A stretch of DNA of 64,000 bases from CAWCAL01 sp963695075 (GTDB lineage: Bacteria > Actinomycetota > Acidimicrobiia > Acidimicrobiales > CAWCAL01), in contig CAVOFR010000001.1 in assembly GCA_963695075.1 (NCBI GenBank), forward strand, positions 62,001 through 126,000, read 5' to 3'. This document shows, in pieces, positions 8,303-15,455 of the stretch (the stretch's first letter is position 1; every line of letters starts with the position of its first letter). The position numbers were made by a program, and so were the translations under genes. The notes beneath the pieces are model-generated. The model did no database searches. It was given only the letters and a program-made list of their open reading frames with translations, and had not been told where the DNA came from.

Positions 8303-9166
8303 ATGACGGTCGCGCACGAGTTCAGGGGCCGAGATGGCAATCGGCTCGCTGCTGACTTCGCCGGCGACCCCGACGGTCCCTCGGTCGTCCTCCTCCACGG
8401 CGGGGGCCAGACCCGCCACTCGTGGGGAACGACCCTGGGTGTGCTGGGGTCCGGAGGTTGGCAGGCGTACTCGGTCGATCTCCGAGGTCATGGCAAGAGC
8501 GAGTGGTCCCGAGACGGCGACTACTCGCTCGAGGCGTTCGCCGATGACATCGTGTTGCTCGCGACGTCGCTCGCCACACCGCCGGTGTTGGTCGGTGCAT
8601 CGCTGGGTGGGATCAGCTCGCTCGCAGCCATCGGGGAGCACCCCGACCTGGACGTCGCCCGCGGTCTGGTGCTCGTCGACGTCGCGCCGAGTATCGAGGA
8701 GAAGGGCCGCCAACGGATCGGCGCGTTCATGACGAAGCACCTGGCCGAGGGGTTCGGCTCGCTGGACGAGGTGGCTGACGCCATCCAGGCCTACAACCCG
8801 CACCGACCCCGACCGTCGGACCTCTCGGGCCTCGAGAAGAACCTGCGACGCGGCGAGGACGGCCGCTGGTACTGGCACTGGGATCCGGCGTTCATCACGG
8901 GCACCCGGAGCTCGGCCGACGAGACGCGATCGTCGCTCGTCGACAAGAACCGCCTCCACGACGCCGCTCGGGCCATCGCGGTGCCGACGCTCCTCGTCCG
9001 TGGTCGGATGAGCGACCTGCTCAGCGAAGAGGGGGCACAGGAACTGCTCGACCTCGTGCCCCACGCCCAACTGGCTGACGTGGCCGGAGCCGGCCACATG
9101 GTGGCCGGCGACAGGAACGATCTGTTCAACGACGCGGTGGTGTCGTTCCTCGAATCGATCCGGTGA
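8303..9166 (+). CDS. Alpha/beta hydrolase
   Basis: A 287-residue alpha/beta-hydrolase fold enzyme. 'LLHGGGQTRHSW' supplies the oxyanion region, the nucleophile is S100 in 'GASLGG', the acid is probably D238 ('GRMSDLL') and the histidine H265 ('GAGHMV'). That is the pattern of haloperoxidase/esterase-like and C-C hydrolases. ATG at 8303 was preferred; CACGAT lies 6 bases upstream, a weak leaderless promoter candidate. The substrate is unknown; an ester or a ring-cleavage product of the surrounding pathway is a reasonable guess. It ends 15 bases from a convergent thioesterase gene. Confidence 0.85.
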   Translation: MTVAHEFRGRDGNRLAADFAGDPDGPSVVLLHGGGQTRHSWGTTLGVLGSGGWQAYSVDLRGHGKSEWSRDGDYSLEAFADDIVLLATSLATPPVLVGASLGGISSLAAIGEHPDLDVARGLVLVDVAPSIEEKGRQRIGAFMTKHLAEGFGSLDEVADAIQAYNPHRPRPSDLSGLEKNLRRGEDGRWYWHWDPAFITGTRSSADETRSSLVDKNRLHDAARAIAVPTLLVRGRMSDLLSEEGAQELLDLVPHAQLADVAGAGHMVAGDRNDLFNDAVVSFLESIR

Positions 9167-9181
9167 CCTCTCGGTGCCGGC

Positions 9182-10006
9182 TCATCGTTCGGGCATGGCC
9201 CGGATCATGTTGTCCTGTGTGAAGCTGGCCACCAGCCCACCGTGGTCGTCGAAGACCCGGGCGGTTCCGTGCGACCGTCCACGGCCGGCATAGGTGCTCC
9301 GCTGATCGAGCAGGAGCCAGTCGTCGGCGGCGAACGGTTCGTGAAACGTGAGCGTCTGGGTGAGGACGGTCGTGGCGACGCTGACATGGGCCATCGACTG
9401 GGCGACGCCGGGGTGGGGACGCATGGCGGTGGCGATGAGGAATCCATCGCTGGCGTAGGCGAGCATCGCCTGTGAGGTGGCGAGATCGGCCGGTGCGCCG
9501 GGGAAGCGGCTCCAGACGCGGAGCTCCGGTGGCCCGGTCAGTTCCGGTGTGAGGAAGTCGACGTCGTCGACGATGCGCATCTCCCAGAACTCGGCTCCAT
9601 CGGCGCGTGACGGCCAGGCGTCGGGGCCGGCGGTCACCGCGGCCGGGGCATCGTCCGCGTGCCGGATCCGATCCTCGTCCGGTCGGTGGAAGAGCGCCAG
9701 GGATTGCGTGCACACGCCGCGGGATTGGCTGGTGGTCACGTTCACGCTGCTCATCGACCGACCCGACTGCAGGATCCGGACGTCGATGTCGAGAGGCTGG
9801 TCGAAGTCGCCGCCGCGGGCGAAGACCGTGTGGATCGACAGCAGTTCCTTGTCGGGAACGACGGTGCCGGCCGCGATGATCGACTGGGCTAGGAGCTGCC
9901 CACCGAAGACCACGCCGTGGCCCTCGTCGAGATGACGAGCTCGGAACGCGCCGTCTCCGACCGACTCCAGGTCGAGCACGTCGAGGAGGCCGGCCTTGTT
10001 CGTCAT
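9182..10006 (-). CDS. Acyl-CoA thioesterase II (TesB-like, double hotdog)
   Basis: A 274-residue TesB-family protein. The first hotdog half starts with 'VFGGQLLAQSIIAA', and the second contains the diagnostic stretch 'LLLDQRSTYAGRGRSHG' followed by 'GGLVASFTQDNMIR', which includes the conserved Asp, Ser/Thr and Gln of TesB active sites. It hydrolyses acyl-CoA to free acid and CoA in the cytosol, a relief valve for CoA during catabolism. The ATG at 10006 lies 26 bases downstream of the P450 stop on the same strand. The longer open frame upstream overlaps the P450 and is rejected. It probably shares a transcript with the P450. Confidence 0.85.
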   Translation of the reverse strand: MTNKAGLLDVLDLESVGDGAFRARHLDEGHGVVFGGQLLAQSIIAAGTVVPDKELLSIHTVFARGGDFDQPLDIDVRILQSGRSMSSVNVTTSQSRGVCTQSLALFHRPDEDRIRHADDAPAAVTAGPDAWPSRADGAEFWEMRIVDDVDFLTPELTGPPELRVWSRFPGAPADLATSQAMLAYASDGFLIATAMRPHPGVAQSMAHVSVATTVLTQTLTFHEPFAADDWLLLDQRSTYAGRGRSHGTARVFDDHGGLVASFTQDNMIRAMPER

Positions 10007-10032
10007 ACGGTCAGCTAGTCGCCATGCTCGGG

Positions 10033-11271
10033 TCAGCTCGTCGCCGGAGTGGCCAACGTCAGGGGGAAGTCGTCGATCGAGCGGATCCCCGGCGTGTACT
10101 CGAGCTCGACACCGTCCGGGACCGAGTAGTCGGGAATCCGGCGATGCCACTCTTGAAGCGCGATCCGTAGCTCGAGTCGGGCGAGGTGGGATCCGAGACA
10201 GCGGTGGACACCGCCCCCGAAGGCGATGTGCTTGTTCGGCTCGCGGTCGAAGCGGACCACATCGGCATCGCCGATCGACTCCTCGTCGGTGTTCGCCGAT
10301 CCGATGAGGGCGAAGATGCTGTCGCCCTTCGCCACCGGACATCCGCCGATCTCGGCATCGGCCATCGCCGCCCTCACGATGCCCATGACCGGCGTCTCCC
10401 AGCGGAGCATCTCCTCCACGGCCGAAGGGATGATCGACGGGTCGTCGACGATCTGCCGACGATGGGCCTCGTTCTGAGCCAGGAACGCGAACATGCAGTC
10501 GAGCGTGGCGGTCACGGTGTCGAGTCCGGCGATGAGGAACAGGAAGCAGATGTCGAGGATCTCGTGTCGGCTGAGTCGGTGGCCGTCGACCTCTGTCTCG
10601 AGGAACTGGCTCAACAGGTCGTCGCGCGGCTCCATCTCACGCTGGTCGAGCACTTCTTCGAAGTAGCGATAGATGGAGTCGGCGGTGGCCTTCTGGTATG
10701 CGACGGCCTTCGCGGAACCGAACGCCGTCTGAACGACGTGATTCGGGCGGATGATGCCGTCCTTCATGTCGAGGAAACGGGGCAGCTCGTCGAGCGGAAG
10801 GCCCAACAGCGTCAGGAACACCTGTGTCGGGAGGAGCGTCGAGAATTCCTCGGCGAAGTTGATGTCGGTCCGCTTTCCGAAGCCGTCGATGAGCTCGTTG
10901 GCCAGCGCGGCGACCGGCTCCTCGAGCTCGGCAACGACGCGCGGGGCGAAGAGCGGGTCGAGGATCCGGCGGTACTTCTTGTGCTCGGGTGGGTCGATCT
11001 GCAAGGGGATGAGCGGGCGGACGTTCTGGAGGTCGACCGCGGACATGTTCGACGAGAACAACTCGGGGTCCCGCAGCGCCTCGTCGACCTCGGCCCGACC
11101 ACCGATCACGACGCTGCCGTCCAGCGGCAGGACCCGCATGGCGGAGCGCATCTCGCGGTAGACCGGTTGCGGGCAACGAGCCATCTCCGGATCCATCTGG
11201 CTGAACAGGTCATCGCTGCCAGCCTCGTCGTCGGGCGCTGCGCCTGTCGGTGTCGTGGCGGATTCGGTCAT
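10033..11271 (-). CDS. Cytochrome P450 (second of the window)
   Basis: A 412-residue soluble P450. The heme motif 'FGGGVHRCLGSHLARLEL' places the proximal cysteine at C358, the I-helix motif is 'LIAGLDTVTA' and the ExxR is 'EEMLR'. 'LIPLQIDPPEHKKYRRILDPLF' is the usual C-helix region. It is clearly a different P450 from the one at 5401-6606, with its own upstream element at 11315-11328. The Asp-Thr pair in the I-helix (GLDT) is the common acid-alcohol pair for oxygen activation. Transcription is leftward with the thioesterase. The substrate is not predictable; membership in a lipid/terpenoid degradation locus is the only clue. Confidence 0.9.
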   Translation of the reverse strand: MTESATTPTGAAPDDEAGSDDLFSQMDPEMARCPQPVYREMRSAMRVLPLDGSVVIGGRAEVDEALRDPELFSSNMSAVDLQNVRPLIPLQIDPPEHKKYRRILDPLFAPRVVAELEEPVAALANELIDGFGKRTDINFAEEFSTLLPTQVFLTLLGLPLDELPRFLDMKDGIIRPNHVVQTAFGSAKAVAYQKATADSIYRYFEEVLDQREMEPRDDLLSQFLETEVDGHRLSRHEILDICFLFLIAGLDTVTATLDCMFAFLAQNEAHRRQIVDDPSIIPSAVEEMLRWETPVMGIVRAAMADAEIGGCPVAKGDSIFALIGSANTDEESIGDADVVRFDREPNKHIAFGGGVHRCLGSHLARLELRIALQEWHRRIPDYSVPDGVELEYTPGIRSIDDFPLTLATPATS

Positions 11272-11314
11272 CGTGGGCCTGCGATCCTCGGGTGAGCGGA
11301 CCGCAGAAGTCTAC

Positions 11315-11328
11315 TAACACTTGCGTCA
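11315..11328 (-). promoter_or_regulatory. Operator-like 14-mer upstream of the second P450 gene
   Basis: Read leftward, the sequence is TGACGCAAGTGTTA, centred about 50 bases before the P450 start. It matches the right part of the tetR/P450 operator (5386-5399) at 11 of 14 positions and is a near-palindrome. It may bind the same or a related TetR protein. No convincing -10 box was assigned in this gap. Confidence 0.4.
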
Positions 11329-11348
11329 ACTGCGGCTATCGAAGGTCG

Positions 11349-11380
11349 GCGGCGGCCCCGTCGCGGTGCGAGGCCGCCGC
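11349..11380. terminator. GC-rich hairpin between crotonase and P450 genes
   Basis: GCGGCGGCC (11349-11357) and GGCCGCCGC (11372-11380) form a perfect 9-bp stem with a 14-base loop, 20 bases beyond the crotonase stop. There is no T-tract on either strand, so it could slow polymerase or stabilise a 3' end rather than act as a classical terminator. Confidence 0.4.
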
Positions 11381-11400
11381 AAGGTCGAGTCACCGAGTTC

Positions 11401-12213
11401 TCAGCGGAGACGCCACTCGATTCTCGGCTTGTTGGCGAAGTCGTCCTGGCCCTCGTGGAGCAGTTCCTGGTCGGTACCGATGCGCGTGTAGAGGGCGCTG
11501 AGCTCCAGGGCCTGGGCGCGGGGGACCTCGTTGGCCATCCAGATGGCCCGCAGCGTTCCCTGGATGTTGAGTGGCGGCGCCGATGCGATCACCTCGGCGG
11601 CCCAGCTGGTGGCCTCGAGCAGCTCGTCGGCTTCGACCACCTGCGACACCAGCCCGACCTCGAAGGCGCGCTGGGCGCCCATGCGTTCGTGGGCGCCGAG
11701 CAGCGTCATACGGAGCACCTCCTGCAGGGGCATCTTCTGCAGCAGGTGGACCGCCTCGTAGGCGGACGTCATCTGGTAGGTGACGTGGGGATCGAAGAAG
11801 GTCGCGCCCTTCTCGGCGATGATGAAGTCCGCCTCACCGAGGAGATAGAAGGCGCCGCCGCAGGCGATGCCCCGGACCATCGCGATCACGGGCTTCCAGA
11901 ACGCGTTGGCCTTCGGCCCCAAGCGCTGACCCGGGTCGTCGTACACCCACGGCGTGGAGTAGCCGAGCATGTCCCCTTCCACATCGGCGGCGCCGATGGT
12001 GGCATCGCGGTCGATGCCCACGCAGAACGCCCGATCACCGGCTCCCGACAGCACCGCACACCGCACATCGTCGTCCCGTTGCATCGACCTCCACAGCTGA
12101 GAGAGCTCGTCCTCCATCTGCGGGTTGAAGGCGTTCAGAACCTCCGGCCGGTCAAGCTGCACCCAGGCGACGCCATCGCGGACGTCACATCGGAGGGTCT
12201 CGAGCTCGGTCAT
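11401..12213 (-). CDS. Enoyl-CoA hydratase/isomerase family protein (Asp-substituted crotonase)
   Basis: A 270-residue crotonase-fold protein. Oxyanion-hole elements are 'FCVGIDRD' (63-70) and 'GIACGGAFYLL' (115-125). At the first catalytic position it has D141 ('FFDPHVTYQM') instead of Glu, while a glutamate is kept near E165 ('LQEVL'). This suggests isomerase, hydrolase or another crotonase chemistry rather than ordinary hydration. TAAGGT lies exactly 6 bases before the ATG, so the message is probably leaderless. It is divergent from a VOC protein, and the shared gap holds a perfect CTGACG/CGTCAG palindrome. It probably belongs to the same regulon as the P450s. Confidence 0.82.
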   Translation of the reverse strand: MTELETLRCDVRDGVAWVQLDRPEVLNAFNPQMEDELSQLWRSMQRDDDVRCAVLSGAGDRAFCVGIDRDATIGAADVEGDMLGYSTPWVYDDPGQRLGPKANAFWKPVIAMVRGIACGGAFYLLGEADFIIAEKGATFFDPHVTYQMTSAYEAVHLLQKMPLQEVLRMTLLGAHERMGAQRAFEVGLVSQVVEADELLEATSWAAEVIASAPPLNIQGTLRAIWMANEVPRAQALELSALYTRIGTDQELLHEGQDDFANKPRIEWRLR

Positions 12214-12290
12214 CGGCTCACCTTACGTCGCGTCCGCTCGGTCTCCGCAATGAGCGGATCGGCCGGTCGCAGGTCCTATCGGATATGTTG

Positions 12291-12306
12291 CTGACGCTCA
12301 CGTCAG
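12291..12306. promoter_or_regulatory. Perfect palindrome over the VOC gene promoter
   Basis: CTGACG (12291-12296) and CGTCAG (12301-12306) are perfect inverted repeats around CTCA. A -10-like TATGTT at 12284-12289 would put transcription start near 12296, inside the palindrome, a typical repressor position. The inner 14 bases share TGAC-C----GT-A with the elements at 5386 and 11315. Confidence 0.5.
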
Positions 12307-12328
12307 GGTCCAGGGGAGAGACGCCGTG

Positions 12329-12751
12329 ATGGTCAACCACGTCGGCCTGCGGGTTGCGGACCTCGCCCTGTCCACTCGGTTCTACGAGTCGCTCGGGTTC
12401 AGGCAGGCCATGGCCATGGACGTGCCCGACGAGCCGACCAACCGGCTGATCCGGGTGCCGCCGCCGGTGGGGCTGCGGGCCGTCTACCTGACCAATGGCC
12501 CGTTCGTGCTCGAACTGCTCGGCTTCTCGCACCATCCCGCTTCACCGGCCGATCGCGCGATGACCGAGTCCGGGCTCACCCATCTCTCGCTCGGGGTCGA
12601 CGATCTGGCGGAAGCCAAGGAACGGGTCGACGAAAACGGCGGCGAGGTGCTCGTCGACACCGACGTCGGCATCGCTGTGATGGTCCGCGATCCGGACGGC
12701 CAGCTGATCGAGCTGCTCGACGCGGCCTACCGGCCGGTTTCACCCGACTGA
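12329..12751 (+). CDS. VOC (glyoxalase/bleomycin resistance/dioxygenase) family protein
   Basis: A 140-residue single-module vicinal-oxygen-chelate protein. 'VNHVGLRVADLALSTRFYESLGF' opens the first beta-alpha-beta-beta-beta unit and 'LTHLSLGVDDLAEAKERV' the second. The metal triad expected from the fold is H5 ('NHVGL'), a histidine in 'LTHLS' and a C-terminal glutamate in 'GQLIELLD'. Function could be isomerase (methylmalonyl-CoA epimerase-like), glyoxalase or dioxygenase. ATG at 12329 is chosen over the adjacent GTG at 12326 because AGGGGAGAG (12312-12320) is then 8 bases away. A palindrome at 12291-12306 probably controls it. Confidence 0.8.
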   Translation: MVNHVGLRVADLALSTRFYESLGFRQAMAMDVPDEPTNRLIRVPPPVGLRAVYLTNGPFVLELLGFSHHPASPADRAMTESGLTHLSLGVDDLAEAKERVDENGGEVLVDTDVGIAVMVRDPDGQLIELLDAAYRPVSPD

Positions 12752-12882
12752 ACGACATCGGTGGCGATCCGGGTGAATCGGGCCGAGCATGGGCGCCCGA
12801 ATGGCGGCTGACGGTCGGGACAGAGCAGGCCAGAGCTCCACAGAACCGGGGTGATTCGAGCTGACCTAGAGTCGGAGACCGC

Positions 12883-13212
12883 ATGAGAGAACAGCCCGTC
12901 CCCCAGGACCTCGAGGTCCCCCGTTGGACATTCCTGACCAACCACGCTCACGTGCTGTTGTGCGTTGCCGAAGTACCCGACATCCGTCTCCGCCACATAG
13001 CGCTGCGCGTCGGGATCTCCGAACGAGCCGTGCACGAGATCGTCAAAGACCTCGATTTGGACGGATACCTCGTTGTAGAGCGGGTCGGTCGGCGCAACCA
13101 CTACCGGGTCAATCCTGATCTTCCGCTTCGACACCCCCTCGAACAGCGGCACAGGATCGGCGACCTCCTCGCCACGCTGACGGACCCACCTGCCGCACCA
13201 CCGAGCATCTAG
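12883..13212 (+). CDS. Winged helix-turn-helix DNA-binding protein (MarR/ArsR-like)
   Basis: A 109-residue protein in which nearly the whole chain is one winged-helix domain: 'WTFLTNHAHVLLCVAE' helix 1, 'RLRHIALRVGISERAVHEIVKDL' the helix-turn-helix, and 'GYLVVERVGRRNHYRVN' the wing. No sensor domain, metal-binding cysteine pair or membrane segment is seen. Small regulators of exactly this form are common in Actinomycetota and mostly uncharacterised. TAGAGT at 12867-12872 and GGAG at 12875-12878 give a plausible promoter and ribosome-binding site. Targets are unknown; the TauE-type gene 340 bases downstream is convergent and not an obvious partner. Confidence 0.8.
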   Translation: MREQPVPQDLEVPRWTFLTNHAHVLLCVAEVPDIRLRHIALRVGISERAVHEIVKDLDLDGYLVVERVGRRNHYRVNPDLPLRHPLEQRHRIGDLLATLTDPPAAPPSI

Positions 13213-13555
13213 ATGGTTGGTTCCAAGGGTCGTTGGCGCGCTCGTGGCGGGCGGTTCGCCGATGGGCGCGACGAGCCGACCCGCGAGGTCTCGTCAACAC
13301 GAACTCGCGGCCTCAGAACCCAGTTCTGGGCTCCTGGGCCGCCAGTTCGTCTGTCCGGGGCCGAGGCGACCAGTGCAGTATCGAACCGGGTGGCCGTAGC
13401 CGTCGGCTACCGAAGCTGAGGGACCAGATTTCGGCGAGAGGGGAGCGTGGCGCGCTCGGTTCCTGTGATCAGGCCCCGCCCAACCCTTGGAACCACTCGT
13501 CTGGGGCCGCTGGGCCGAGAACGGAGGGAAGCCCGCTCGTCGGCAGAAGACCCGC
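13213..13555. other. 343-base convergent intergenic region, no gene seen
   Basis: This lies between the ends of the winged-helix gene and the TauE-type gene. Short open frames exist on both strands but none has a ribosome-binding site or recognisable product. Two small hairpins are visible: CAGAAC-CCA-GTTCTG (13314-13328) and GTAGCC-GTC-GGCTAC (13396-13410). Either could stop converging transcripts, though neither has a T-tract. Confidence 0.5.
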
Positions 13556-14449
13556 TCAGATCTGACTACGGGCGGGGAGACGGGCTCGAGCACCGAAGCG
13601 TGGCCGGAGGGCCGCGGCTCCAACCAGCGCGACCACCGCCCCGTAGGCGATGGGAGCTCCGCCGACGCCGGCCCATTCGAGCAGCACATGGGTGTTCGTC
13701 ACCAGCAACAAGGCCGCGACGGCGATACCGATCGGACGCGGCGGAAGGTGCCGGACCATGACCGCCGCCGCCGGTGCGGCCAGCACCCCTCCGGCGAGCA
13801 TGGCGGCGATCAGCGCGGCGTCGAGGCCAGCGGTGCCGAGCGACGCGACGACGGAGCCGGCCGAGACGGCTGCAACCGCCACCTCCGCGGTGTTGACCGA
13901 TCCGACCACCCAGCGCGGCGGGATCCGCCGATGGAGCAGGAATGGCGTGACGATGGGGCCCCAGGCTCCGAGAAGTCCGTTCGTCACCCCGCCTGTCACC
14001 GCTGCCACGCGTATTCCTCGCAGTTGTCGCGGCTCGATGGACGGCAACCGGGAGGTTCGGTCGGCACCGGTTCGCGATTCGGGCATCGCTTCGCTGAAGC
14101 GTTGCAGGATACGTAGACCGACGATGAACAGCAGGAGGGCGAGGAAGGGGCGGAGCGTGTCGCCGTCGACGTGGTTGAGGATCGTGACGCCGATCAATGC
14201 GCCCGCGCCGCCGGGGATGACCAGTCGGCGGACGATACCCCAGTCGATGTTCCCGCACCGCCAGTGGGCGACGGCCGACGCGACGCCGGTCACGACCTTG
14301 GCCAGGTTGACCGTCCCGGCGGCGGCGGCGGGCGAGAGCCCGGCGCTCAACAAGATGGTCGATCCGGTCGGGCCGAAGCCCATTCCGAGGGCGCCGTCGA
14401 CCAAGGCAGCACAGAAACCGGCCAACAAAACGAGGATGACTTCGTCCAT
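13556..14449 (-). CDS. TauE/SafE family membrane exporter
   Basis: A 297-residue polytopic membrane protein with about eight hydrophobic helices in two halves, the standard TauE/SafE arrangement. The first half begins 'LLAGFCAALVDGALGMGFGPTGSTILL' and the second 'VAAVTGGVTNGLLGAWGPIVTPFLL', the repeated glycine-rich motifs of the family. Members export sulfite, sulfoacetate or other organosulfonates, or have unassigned substrates. A charged loop of about 35 residues joins the halves. The ATG at 14449 follows the stop of a 48-aa ORF by 5 bases, so the two should be translated together from the leaderless promoter at 14608-14635. Confidence 0.85.
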   Translation of the reverse strand: MDEVILVLLAGFCAALVDGALGMGFGPTGSTILLSAGLSPAAAAGTVNLAKVVTGVASAVAHWRCGNIDWGIVRRLVIPGGAGALIGVTILNHVDGDTLRPFLALLLFIVGLRILQRFSEAMPESRTGADRTSRLPSIEPRQLRGIRVAAVTGGVTNGLLGAWGPIVTPFLLHRRIPPRWVVGSVNTAEVAVAAVSAGSVVASLGTAGLDAALIAAMLAGGVLAAPAAAVMVRHLPPRPIGIAVAALLLVTNTHVLLEWAGVGGAPIAYGAVVALVGAAALRPRFGARARLPARSQI

Positions 14450-14454
14450 GGAGA

Positions 14455-14601
14455 TCAGGCGATCATCTGACCTTGCGGCTCAGGCAGGGTGACGCCGGCC
14501 TGGCCGGCGGGGCGCGTGGGCGACATGCTGATGAAGGCAGGATCGTCGCACTTGTCCACCACGGCACGCAGTCGCTCGGCTTCGCTCTTCACCAGAAGCA
14601 T
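14455..14601 (-). CDS. Small 48-aa protein, probably translated from a leaderless mRNA
   Basis: This short frame reads MLLVKSEAERLRAVVDKCDD, then a proline/glycine-rich tail ending QGQMIA, and stops 5 bases before the TauE-type gene. Support: TTGACA at 14630-14635, a 16-base spacer, TAAGCA at 14608-14613, and 6 bases to the ATG, which puts transcription start on the A of the start codon. An inverted repeat AAGCAT/ATGCTT spans the start. The N-terminal half is helical and carries one cysteine. I do not recognise the product; it may be a leader peptide coupling translation to the exporter, or a remnant of a larger protein. Confidence 0.5.
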   Translation of the reverse strand: MLLVKSEAERLRAVVDKCDDPAFISMSPTRPAGQAGVTLPEPQGQMIA

Positions 14602-14635
14602 ACTTCATGCTTACTACTTCTGCTGTCCTTGTCAA
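14596..14635 (-). promoter_or_regulatory. Promoter with overlapping inverted repeat for the small ORF and TauE-type gene
   Basis: Read leftward: TTGACA (14635-14630), 16 bases, TAAGCA (14613-14608), predicted start at 14601. AAGCAT (14596-14601) and ATGCTT (14607-14612) form a perfect 6-bp inverted repeat that overlaps the -10 box and the start codon, the position expected of a repressor operator. The stretch is clearly more AT-rich than its surroundings. Confidence 0.55.
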
Positions 14636-14724
14636 GCGCCGGTGATCAGCGCCCAAGTCGTCATGCCATCGTCACACACGTCAACCCGCGAAAACCCACC
14701 GGCCAGAGCTTCTGATGCCGACCA

Positions 14725-15357
14725 TCACGCCGAGTCGGGCGCGCCGAGGATGATCACTCGCACGCGTCGCTCGCGAGCCAGAGTCCTCGCCACGCTGCCC
14801 TCGAGCCAGTCGGCATCACCCTTTCCGTGGGTGCCGATGACGATCAGCTCGTCGTCGCTGCGCACCGCGTAGTCGATGAGCGCCTGGGCGGGTGCTCCGG
14901 CCAGGACGACCGTGCGGGCTTGCAGGCCGGTCGTCTCCAGCGCGATCCTCGCCGCCGTCTTCAGCGTCAGCTCCGCTTCGATCCGTGCCCGAGAGGGGGC
15001 TGCCGAGGCGGCAGAATCGAACGGGATGACCTCGACCAGGGTGAGCCGCCCGATTCGGTCTCCGAGTACCTCGAGCGCGCCGATCAACGCCCGGTGGGAG
15101 GGGCCTGAGCCGTCGATGCCGATCAACACCGACAACGGTCCGGGGCCTGGACTCCCCCATTGGAGGGTTGTCGACTCCGTCGCACCGGCAAGATGTCGCG
15201 CCCACAGAGCGAAGAACGGACTCAAGGGTCCCGAGACGAAGGCGATCACCACCCATTTCGCCGGGTCGTGGCCCCGGCGAGTCATGTATACGAGGACGGC
15301 GGTGGCGATGAGTATCCACCCCAGGATGGCGATCTCGAGCACGTTGGCCTGGCCCAT
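14725..15357 (-). CDS. Universal stress protein with N-terminal membrane segments
   Basis: A 210-residue protein with two parts. Residues 7-55 hold two hydrophobic stretches ('IAILGWILIATAVLVYM' and 'WVVIAFVSGPLSPFFALWA') with charged residues between, resembling the short membrane modules found in sensor-like proteins. From about residue 70 there is a single UspA domain ending with 'GTHGKGDADWLEGSVARTL', the ATP-binding G-2x-G-9x-G(S/T) motif. It would tether a nucleotide-binding stress domain to the membrane. The ATG at 15357 is chosen because CATACT lies about 7 bases upstream; an in-frame ATG at 15405 is possible. It lies 98 bases downstream of a tandem Usp on the same strand. Confidence 0.75.
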   Translation of the reverse strand: MGQANVLEIAILGWILIATAVLVYMTRRGHDPAKWVVIAFVSGPLSPFFALWARHLAGATESTTLQWGSPGPGPLSVLIGIDGSGPSHRALIGALEVLGDRIGRLTLVEVIPFDSAASAAPSRARIEAELTLKTAARIALETTGLQARTVVLAGAPAQALIDYAVRSDDELIVIGTHGKGDADWLEGSVARTLARERRVRVIILGAPDSA

Positions 15358-15361
15358 GGAT

Positions 15362-15371
15362 CCAAGTATGG
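15362..15371 (-). promoter_or_regulatory. CCATACTTGG element before the membrane Usp gene
   Basis: Leftward CCATACTTGG lies 4 bases before the ATG at 15357. The same ten bases occur at 16413-16422 before the next Usp gene, flanked in both by GG on the far side of the downstream arm. CATACT inside it could serve as a -10 box. Confidence 0.4.
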
Positions 15372-15455
15372 CCTCGCACCGGATCAGTTGAGCCGTCTTG
15401 GTCATCAACGAGAGCCGACGGAGCGGAACTGGACGCCGCAGGCAGGGGCGAGTAG

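Noticed and set aside
9182..10342. Extended start for the TesB thioesterase
   Set aside because: The extra 112 residues overlap the second P450 in another frame and show no TesB similarity; the ATG at 10006 gives the normal family length.
13213..13555. Small ORFs in the gap between the winged-helix and TauE-type genes
   Set aside because: Candidates of 60-110 residues are Arg/Gly/Pro-rich, lack ribosome-binding sites and overlap one another in several frames.
14473..14715. An 80-codon open frame on the + strand opposite the 48-aa ORF
   Set aside because: No promoter or ribosome-binding site on that strand, no recognisable product, and the opposite strand has a much better supported promoter.
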